This document shows positions 56,902 through 64,000 of a DNA stretch of 64,000 nucleotides, in pieces; the first letter of the stretch is position 1, and each line of letters begins with the position of its first letter. Origin of the DNA: Methylosarcina fibrata AML-C10 (GTDB lineage Bacteria > Pseudomonadota > Gammaproteobacteria > Methylococcales > Methylomonadaceae); assembly GCF_000372865.1 (NCBI RefSeq), contig NZ_KB889965.1, forward strand, positions 3,207,450 to 3,271,449, read 5' to 3'. Both the position numbers and the translations under genes were made by a program. Below the pieces are notes generated by a model. That model was not told the DNA's origin. It ran no database searches and saw only the letters and a program-made list of their open reading frames with translations.

Positions 56902-59736
56902 GTGACCAAATCATATCCCCCCATCCATTTAGGTGCGCCAGGAGAAGAGATCAGCATCAAGGATCTGCGAACCGTCAAATTGCGGTTCAAAAAACTGCAT
57001 CAGGTTCGAATCCATTACATTTACGACTTTCTTCAACCCCGTCAGCAGATATTTCTGGATCTGCTGCCGCTTATTTTTCACGTCAACTCCCCCTTGCTGC
57101 CGGGCTATATTTCCTTCGGCACGCCTTCCGGCCTGTATCAATACAGGCCTGGCCCCCGCACGCTGAAAGCCGCCGGAAAATTCATTAAAAACTTCGCCTT
57201 CGACGGCGGCCGCGCTGCCGGCAAAGAAGCGATCGACGGATTGTATCTCATGGGCAGCGTCGGCAGCATCGCTTATTCGAAAACCAGCGACATGGACATC
57301 TGGCTGTGTCACCACCCCGATTTGCTGCCCGGCGAAATAAAGGAACTGTCGGCCAAAGCCCATGCCGTGGAAGATTGGGCGGCCACGTTGGGCCTCGAAG
57401 TCCATTTCTTTTTGATGAACAGCAAACAGTTTCGGCTGGGTCTGGATGCGCCGATTTCTTCGGAAAGCAGCGGAGAAACGCAGCATTACCTGCTGCTGGA
57501 AGAATTTTATCGAACCTCGATCTACATCGCCGGCAAAGCTCTGGCCTGGTGGCTGGTTCCCCCGCACCAGGAGCACCGTTACAGCGACTATCTACAGCAC
57601 CTGGTCACGCAGCGTTTTATCAACGAAAACGATTTCATCGATTTCGGCGGACTGGAGACGGTGCCCGCCGAAGAATTCATCAGCGCCACGATCTGGCATA
57701 TTTATAAATCGCTGCACTCGCCGCACAAGTCTCTTCTGAAGCTCCTGCTGATGGAATGCTATGCCAGCGAATATCCGGAGCCGAAATGGATCTGCCGACA
57801 GATTAAAGAAGCCGTTTATCGGGGCAACTTCTCTTCGGCCGATCTCGACCCTTATGTACTCATTTATCTGAAAGTCGAAAAGTATCTTCAGGAGGCGCAC
57901 AGCGTGAATCGGCTAGCTCTGGCCCGCCAGAACTTTTACCGTAAAATCACCGAGTCCTCCGATGAAGCCATCACGCCGCAGGCCCTCGCCTACAGGGAAA
58001 AATATCTGCGCGATATTGCCGAGCGTTGCCGCTGGCCGATCAATACCCTGGCCGAGCTCAAGCAGCATCGATACTGGGACATCAAGCGGGCAATCGCCGA
58101 GCATGACGTCATTTTGCGGCAATTGACCCACTGTTTTCGCATGATCCGCGGCTTTGCCGGCGATCATATCCACCGGAACTACCGCCAAAGCCAGGATCTG
58201 AAACTGATAGGCCGCAAGCTCTATTCGTTTCTGGACAAGAAACCCGGCAAAATCGAGATCATGACCACTCGCGCCGCGGTTCACAACAGAGAGCGGGAAA
58301 TCTTTATCGCGGAAAACCGGTATGCGGCCGCCCCGCCCGTCTGGTGTCTGTATCTCGAAGACGTCTCCGGCAGCGGCGGAGTCAGCGGAGAGCCGGTGCT
58401 CAAACGCGGGACGTTGATCGAAATTCTGGGATGGCTGATGATCAACCGGTTCTATCTGCCCGAGCAGCAGATTCATTTAGGCTCGAGGAGACTTCATCTC
58501 TCCAGGGAGGAATTACAAAGTATTCTGGAACAAATGTATGGTTTTATTAAAAACAATTTCGACGAAAATACTTCCCTGACTCATTACTATGCCGCCAATA
58601 CCCTCAAAAAGTCCCTGCTGATCATCAATATGGGCCAGGCCATCCCCGAGGACGCCGGGAAGGGATTGTGTTTGATCAGCGAACGGTCCGACGTCTTCAG
58701 CTACGGCTCGGAACGGAAATGCTTCATCCAGGCCGTCGATCGAATTTCCATCAGCAGTTGGAACGAAATCACCAGCAGCCATCACGAAGGCCTCGAAGGG
58801 CTGTTCGACTGCCTGACCGGCATCATCAACGGACACGACCGGCGTTTATTGCCGAGCGATTTGACCATTCTCTGCCATACTCCGATGCGGGCCAAAAGCA
58901 TCATCCGGAGAGTGGCTGCCGTCTTCGCCACGCTGGTCAGCCTGTTCTCCCGAAAACAGGCTACGGACGCTCCTCGCTACCTGCTGGCCGGCGGCAAAGG
59001 CCATTATCTTTTTCAACTGGTCGACCAGCGCCTGAGCTTTTGCGCCCTGCAATCAAACGAACAGGTTTTTGCCGAATTATCGCATCCTCAGCGGCATTTC
59101 AGCCCCTTGCATTTCGATGAAGAAGTTCTCGGCGAGACGCCGCTTGCTTTGATCTACCGCTTGAACCGGCCTCGAAGCCTCCAGTTTTTTTATTTTGAAG
59201 CCCGAAATGCCGTTACCGTTTATATTCTCGATGAAAGAGGCGCCCTGTTTTGCCGGCAACACGCCGAAGCGGATTCCGATCACCTGATCCGTCACTATTC
59301 GGCATTTTTATCGTCGACGCTCGGCCGTATTTTTCAAGACGCCGCCGCCGACATCGACTATTATGAAGTCCGGAAAAATTCTTCGGGACTTTTTTCCTGC
59401 CATCCGGTCACGGTCAAATCCGACACCGATCCTGATTCGCTCAATCTGAGCATTGCCGGCCTGATTCACGAAAACCATCCGGGATACGTCATCCGTTGCG
59501 GAGACCGGGTATTTTCCTCCCAGGATCACGGCGCCCGAATCTTTCAGGCCGTTTATCAACATATTATCCGTTATCGGCAGGAGCACCCGAATCATCCCGT
59601 CCATCTCACCGACATCGATCTGCCGGTTTCCGCTTTCGGCGTGACTTGCCGGGAAGAACTCCAGACCATTCATTATCTCAAGATGAAACAAAAAATTGAG
59701 GAGAAAATGAATGGCAGGAGTCAGGATCAGGGATGA
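56902..59736 (+). CDS. cyaA: Class I adenylate cyclase
   Basis: This 944-residue protein starts with GTG. The catalytic domain is recognised by YLMGSVGSIAYSKTSDMDIWLCH, a nucleotidyltransferase-fold motif with two Asp, and by the N-terminal block VRIHYIYDFLQPRQQIFLDLLPLIFHVNSP. It makes cAMP from ATP. A long C-terminal regulatory half is complete. The length is in the class I range. The crp partner is not in the window. Confidence 0.95.
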   Translation: MTKSYPPIHLGAPGEEISIKDLRTVKLRFKKLHQVRIHYIYDFLQPRQQIFLDLLPLIFHVNSPLLPGYISFGTPSGLYQYRPGPRTLKAAGKFIKNFAFDGGRAAGKEAIDGLYLMGSVGSIAYSKTSDMDIWLCHHPDLLPGEIKELSAKAHAVEDWAATLGLEVHFFLMNSKQFRLGLDAPISSESSGETQHYLLLEEFYRTSIYIAGKALAWWLVPPHQEHRYSDYLQHLVTQRFINENDFIDFGGLETVPAEEFISATIWHIYKSLHSPHKSLLKLLLMECYASEYPEPKWICRQIKEAVYRGNFSSADLDPYVLIYLKVEKYLQEAHSVNRLALARQNFYRKITESSDEAITPQALAYREKYLRDIAERCRWPINTLAELKQHRYWDIKRAIAEHDVILRQLTHCFRMIRGFAGDHIHRNYRQSQDLKLIGRKLYSFLDKKPGKIEIMTTRAAVHNREREIFIAENRYAAAPPVWCLYLEDVSGSGGVSGEPVLKRGTLIEILGWLMINRFYLPEQQIHLGSRRLHLSREELQSILEQMYGFIKNNFDENTSLTHYYAANTLKKSLLIINMGQAIPEDAGKGLCLISERSDVFSYGSERKCFIQAVDRISISSWNEITSSHHEGLEGLFDCLTGIINGHDRRLLPSDLTILCHTPMRAKSIIRRVAAVFATLVSLFSRKQATDAPRYLLAGGKGHYLFQLVDQRLSFCALQSNEQVFAELSHPQRHFSPLHFDEEVLGETPLALIYRLNRPRSLQFFYFEARNAVTVYILDERGALFCRQHAEADSDHLIRHYSAFLSSTLGRIFQDAAADIDYYEVRKNSSGLFSCHPVTVKSDTDPDSLNLSIAGLIHENHPGYVIRCGDRVFSSQDHGARIFQAVYQHIIRYRQEHPNHPVHLTDIDLPVSAFGVTCREELQTIHYLKMKQKIEEKMNGRSQDQG

Positions 59737-59783
59737 AAGATGGAAATAAACGGACGCGACAGGCCGTCCGTGCGTCCTGTCGG

Positions 59784-60131
59784 TTACTTGTTCCCGGCTT
59801 CAATGTGCCCGGCCGCTTCCTCGGCCGATTGCACCGCCGCATCGAGATGCTCCTTGCCGGCCGTTTTTCCGTGCTCGATGGAAGATTCCAGAGAACGGAC
59901 GGCGGCATCCATGTGGGTTTTCGAGTCGTCCTTGGCTACTTCGGCGGCTTTTTTCGCATGAGTCAGGGCTTCATTGGCATGTTCCACCAACATCGGAGCA
60001 TGGCCTTTTTTTCCGTGTTCAATCGCCATCTTGGTGTGTTTCAACGCCATATCGGCATGTTCTTCGGCGAACACGGCCGAACTTAAAAACATCAGCAAAA
60101 CGGCACTGATCATTGCTATTTTTTTCATCAT
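59784..60131 (-). CDS. SmbP-like small periplasmic metal-binding protein
   Basis: This 115-residue protein has a signal peptide (about residues 1-22) and a helical mature part of short repeats with His and Lys (EEHADMALKHTKMAIEHGKKG, then HANEALTHAKKAAEVAK and SSIEHGKTAGKEHLDAAV). This is the pattern of SmbP, the small copper-binding protein of ammonia oxidisers. About ten His line the repeats. It has AGGAGG before the double ATG. A link to copper handling with the bufferin locus is inference. Confidence 0.85.
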   Translation of the reverse strand: MMKKIAMISAVLLMFLSSAVFAEEHADMALKHTKMAIEHGKKGHAPMLVEHANEALTHAKKAAEVAKDDSKTHMDAAVRSLESSIEHGKTAGKEHLDAAVQSAEEAAGHIEAGNK

Positions 60132-60471
60132 CGTTTCCTCCTAATCGTTCAAGATGCCTTTCAGTCGGCTCGACGGCAGACCGCCCTTGGGACAAGAGCG
60201 CTTTCTATTCTGCAATATTAGAACTATACAGTTTAGCATTATCGTATTTCCGGCAATACCAAAATTGAGACTGCCCAACCATTGTTTGGTTCCTGGTTGA
60301 GGAGACGTGAAAAAACTCAGGGATTATTTTTTCCGAGGCGGGCGAATCTTTTGGCGGAACGCGCCTTTTTCCTTCCCGCCGTCCGGACGTTTCTCTAAGT
60401 CGTTATTTTGTATTTTTATTTTGTCTGCCTCTCGGCTAAACTATTTCGGTTTTACGTTACCCGAGAAATGA
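60132..60471. other. Gap between the SmbP-like gene and rimO
   Basis: This 340-bp gap separates divergent genes. It is AT-rich near 60220-60260 and 60400-60430, where promoters would lie, but no convincing -35/-10 pair or operator palindrome was found on either strand. Confidence 0.4.
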
Positions 60472-61782
60472 ATGACTACCCCCCAAATTGGATTTATCAG
60501 CCTGGGCTGCCCTAAAGCCCTGGTGGACAGCGAGCGAATTCTGACCAAACTGCGTTCCGAAGGTTACGCCATTTCCCCGACTTATAAGGATGCGGATCTG
60601 GTGGTCGTCAACACCTGCGGTTTTATCGATGCCGCCGTGGAAGAATCGCTCGACAGCATCGGCGAAGCCCTGGCCGAGAACGGCAGAGTCATCGTCACCG
60701 GCTGCCTCGGCGCCAGAGAACAGGAAATCCGCGCTCGCCATCCGGAAGTCCTGAAAGTGACCGGCGCCCATGCTCTGGAGGAAGTGATTGCTTCCGTGCA
60801 CGAGCATTTGCCGCCGCCCCACGATCCTTTCATCAGCCTGGTGCCGCCCCAGGGCATCAAACTGACGCCGCGCCATTACGCTTATTTGAAGATCTCGGAA
60901 GGCTGCAATCACCGCTGTACTTTTTGCATCATTCCCTCGATGCGCGGCGATCTGGTCAGCCGGCCCATCCATGAGGTGATGAGGGAAGCCGAACGTCTGG
61001 CCAATGCCGGCGTCAAGGAATTGCTGGTCATTTCCCAGGACACCAGCGCCTATGGCCTGGATTTAAAATATCAGGCTTTCGACTGGCGCGGTCAGTCCCT
61101 CGACACCCGGTTCCATGACCTGGCCGAAGCGCTGGGCGAACTCGGCATCTGGATCCGGATGCATTATGTCTATCCTTATCCGCACGTAGACGACGTGATT
61201 CCGTTGATGGCGGAGGGAAAGATTCTGCCTTATCTGGACATTCCTTTCCAGCACGCGTCCCATCGTATTCTCAAGCTTATGAAACGGCCGGCGGCCGCGC
61301 AGAATAATCTCGACCGGATCCAGTCCTGGCGAAACATCTGCCCCGAAATCACGTTGCGCAGCACCTTTATCGTCGGCTTTCCCGGCGAAACCGAACGGGA
61401 CTTCGAAGAACTGCTGCAATTCCTGACCGAAGCCCAGTTGGACCGCGTCGGTTGCTTTGCCTATTCGCCGGTAAAAGGCGCGGCAGCCAATGTACTGCCG
61501 GATCCGGTGCCCGAAGAGATCAAACAGGAACGCCTGGAACGTTTTATGGCGCATCAGGCCGAAATCAGCGCGAGACGGTTGCAACGGCGTTTGGGTAAAA
61601 TAGAGACCGTTCTGGTGGATGAAGTGGCTCCGGAAGGCGCGGTGGCGCGAAGCAAGGCCGATGCGCCGGAAATCGACGGCCAGGTGTTTATCGACGGCGC
61701 GACCCATTTGCGCGTGGGCGACCTGGTCGAGGTCGAGCTGGAAGAAGCCGACGAGCACGACTTGTGGGGACACCTGATTTAA
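60472..61782 (+). CDS. rimO: Ribosomal protein S12 methylthiotransferase
   Basis: This 436-residue radical-SAM enzyme has an N-terminal MTTase domain ([34 protein letters not shown]) with three Cys for one 4Fe-4S cluster, the radical-SAM CxxxCxxC in [10 protein letters not shown], and a C-terminal TRAM domain. RimO adds a methylthio group to Asp89 of ribosomal protein S12. [19 protein letters not shown] is characteristic of RimO rather than MiaB. Confidence 0.96.
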   Translation: MTTPQIGFISLGCPKALVDSERILTKLRSEGYAISPTYKDADLVVVNTCGFIDAAVEESLDSIGEALAENGRVIVTGCLGAREQEIRARHPEVLKVTGAHALEEVIASVHEHLPPPHDPFISLVPPQGIKLTPRHYAYLKISEGCNHRCTFCIIPSMRGDLVSRPIHEVMREAERLANAGVKELLVISQDTSAYGLDLKYQAFDWRGQSLDTRFHDLAEALGELGIWIRMHYVYPYPHVDDVIPLMAEGKILPYLDIPFQHASHRILKLMKRPAAAQNNLDRIQSWRNICPEITLRSTFIVGFPGETERDFEELLQFLTEAQLDRVGCFAYSPVKGAAANVLPDPVPEEIKQERLERFMAHQAEISARRLQRRLGKIETVLVDEVAPEGAVARSKADAPEIDGQVFIDGATHLRVGDLVEVELEEADEHDLWGHLI

Positions 61783-61990
61783 CCGGCCGTGGTATATCTC
61801 TTGGCTATCATGAAAAGGCTTGTCACGCCGAATATGAAAATACACAGGATGTGCCACATCATCCCTAACGATGCGCTTCACGTTGTCCGGCGCATCCTTC
61901 TATGAAGGCTTCTTCACGGCAGTATTATTGAAACAAAACCAAGGCGGATCTATTTGACCAGTTAATTTACCGACGAGAGGATATGCGATT

Positions 61991-63037
61991 ATGTCAGCTC
62001 AGTTAATTTCAACCCGGCCATTTCCCGATCAAACCAAGCTCGCCGTCTCTTTCCGGCTGTTGTTGAGTTTATACTCGATCATTCCGATCTGCCTAATATT
62101 GCAATGGCTCGATACCGGATTCTGGCAGGGTTATCTCAAGGAAAACCTGCCGAGCAGCCCGACGCATTTTCTCCTCTTTCAGATACTGTTCGGCACGCCT
62201 CACATCATCGCCAGTGCCATCGTGCTGACCAGCAACAAGGATTATGTCCGATTCTACAAACGCCGGCTGCTCTGGATGAGCGCCGCCATTGTTGTTTTCT
62301 TCGGCCTGGGCAGCCTGTTCATCCCCTACCGGGTTCTGTATGTCCTGGTGGCCTGCTGGACGGTTTTTCATGTCCTGAAGCAGCAGCATGGAGTGGCCCG
62401 TGGAGCGTGCCGGCTGCCTTCCTGGGCATTCCATCTATTGTTGTGGTTGAGTATCGCGGCGGGAATTCTCATTTATCTCGGCATTTTTCTAAAAAACGGC
62501 CTGGACGCCCATCAAGCAGTCGAAATCCAACAGATGGCGGCCATTCTCAGCGGGACGTTGGTACTGGCGACCGGATTAACCCAGCGCCACGTGACTACCC
62601 GAAACGGCAAATGGTTTTTGTGGAGCAACACTCTTCTGGTTTTAAGCAGCTTTTATCTCTATGTTCAGCAGTATTATTTTTTCGCCATCCTGGTGCCGAG
62701 ACTGGTCCACGACGCCACCGCCTATATCTTCTACATCACCCACGATTACAACAAGCACCGCCAGCAACCGCAAAACTGGATCTATCGTCTGGCCCGGCGC
62801 TATAGAATCCACTACTTCATCGTGCTGCCGCTGATTTCCTTCAGCCTCGCCTTCATCCTACAGGGATACGGGGATGCGGTGGTGAATTGGACGGCACAGC
62901 ATTTATTCGGCATGGCAATACCGAAAGCCGTTACGCTGGGCCTGTTGGGCTATCTGGGCTTAATGCATTACTATACCGAATCGTTGACCTGGAAAGGGGA
63001 TTCGCCGTATCGGAAATTCATTTCTTTTACCCGTTAA
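61991..63037 (+). CDS. Multi-pass membrane protein with His motifs, possibly Brp/Blh-like
   Basis: A 348-residue protein with about eight membrane segments. His residues lie at helix ends: His71 in FGTPHIIAS, His127 and His133 in FHVLKQQHG, His240 in RLVHDATAY, His251 and His256 in THDYNKHR, and His326 in LMHYYTE. This pattern resembles membrane di-iron oxygenases and in outline the Brp/Blh carotene cleavage family, but no diagnostic match is claimed. It is monocistronic between rimO and dodecin. Confidence 0.7.
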   Translation: MSAQLISTRPFPDQTKLAVSFRLLLSLYSIIPICLILQWLDTGFWQGYLKENLPSSPTHFLLFQILFGTPHIIASAIVLTSNKDYVRFYKRRLLWMSAAIVVFFGLGSLFIPYRVLYVLVACWTVFHVLKQQHGVARGACRLPSWAFHLLLWLSIAAGILIYLGIFLKNGLDAHQAVEIQQMAAILSGTLVLATGLTQRHVTTRNGKWFLWSNTLLVLSSFYLYVQQYYFFAILVPRLVHDATAYIFYITHDYNKHRQQPQNWIYRLARRYRIHYFIVLPLISFSLAFILQGYGDAVVNWTAQHLFGMAIPKAVTLGLLGYLGLMHYYTESLTWKGDSPYRKFISFTR

Positions 63038-63051
63038 GCCTGACCGGAGTA

Positions 63052-64000
<949 letters not shown>

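Overview
The window looks like chromosomal DNA from a gammaproteobacterial methanotroph or methylotroph of the Methylococcales type. This is an inference from gene content. The best indicators are a lanthanide-type methanol dehydrogenase (xoxF, with an Asp-Tyr-Asp active-site signature) followed by a xoxJ-like periplasmic protein, a complete glycogen cluster that includes a GH57 enzyme and malQ, a bufferin (copper-binding peptide) locus and a SmbP-like metal-binding protein. No rRNA, tRNA or CRISPR array was seen.

Layout. 1-6320: a minus-strand operon, read right to left, of bufferin precursor bufA, MNIO enzyme bufB, partner bufC, DoxX protein, SDR dehydrogenase, GMC oxidoreductase and a glycoside hydrolase that runs off the window. 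A near-consensus sigma54 promoter precedes bufA, and a divergent sigma54 activator (GAF-PAS-AAA-Fis) lies next to it. 8.7-15.4 kb: housekeeping and small membrane genes (STAS protein, gloB, DEAD-box helicase, rhomboid protease, several unknowns) with palindromic repeats. 15.4-16.5 kb: a VOC-family gene flanked by diverged direct repeats.

16.6-20.5 kb: an array of integron gene cassettes, all on the minus strand and separated by attC sites whose R'' and R' core sites can be read directly. The cassettes hold a MazEF-type toxin-antitoxin pair with its own promoter and operator, a small membrane protein, a zinc-ribbon gene broken by a 67-bp duplication, a HEPN protein, a NYN-LOTUS protein and a DUF2806-like protein. 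No integron integrase is present. An IS91-type element (tyrosine recombinase plus HUH transposase) sits where the integron platform would be expected.

23.1-30.6 kb: GNAT acetyltransferase, uvrA, lpxH, xoxF and xoxJ. 30.7-42.6 kb: glycogen metabolism, with malQ, GH57 and glgC on the minus strand and glgB and glgA divergent. glgA is followed by two unusual genes: a protein with two CBM21-like glycogen-binding modules fused to an endonuclease/exonuclease/phosphatase domain, and a two-HKD phospholipase D-like protein. 42.7-47.5 kb: argH, a periplasmic unknown, a HAD phosphatase and a CPA2/Kef antiporter.

47.6-54.3 kb: a type III restriction-modification locus (mod, DUF559 nuclease, 61-aa protein, res). 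It is invaded in frame by many copies of a GC-rich palindromic repeat, and mod is interrupted by an IS630 element whose removal restores the frame exactly. 54.5-64 kb: a secreted small protein, a HhH PolX-like protein, a phosphoribosyltransferase, class I adenylate cyclase, a SmbP-like protein, rimO, a His-rich membrane protein, dodecin, murU and the 3' tip of a gene probably encoding AmgK.

The most promising candidates for undescribed biology are the glycogen-targeted phosphodiesterase pair after glgA, the sigma54-controlled bufferin operon extended with redox enzymes, and the integrase-less cassette array.
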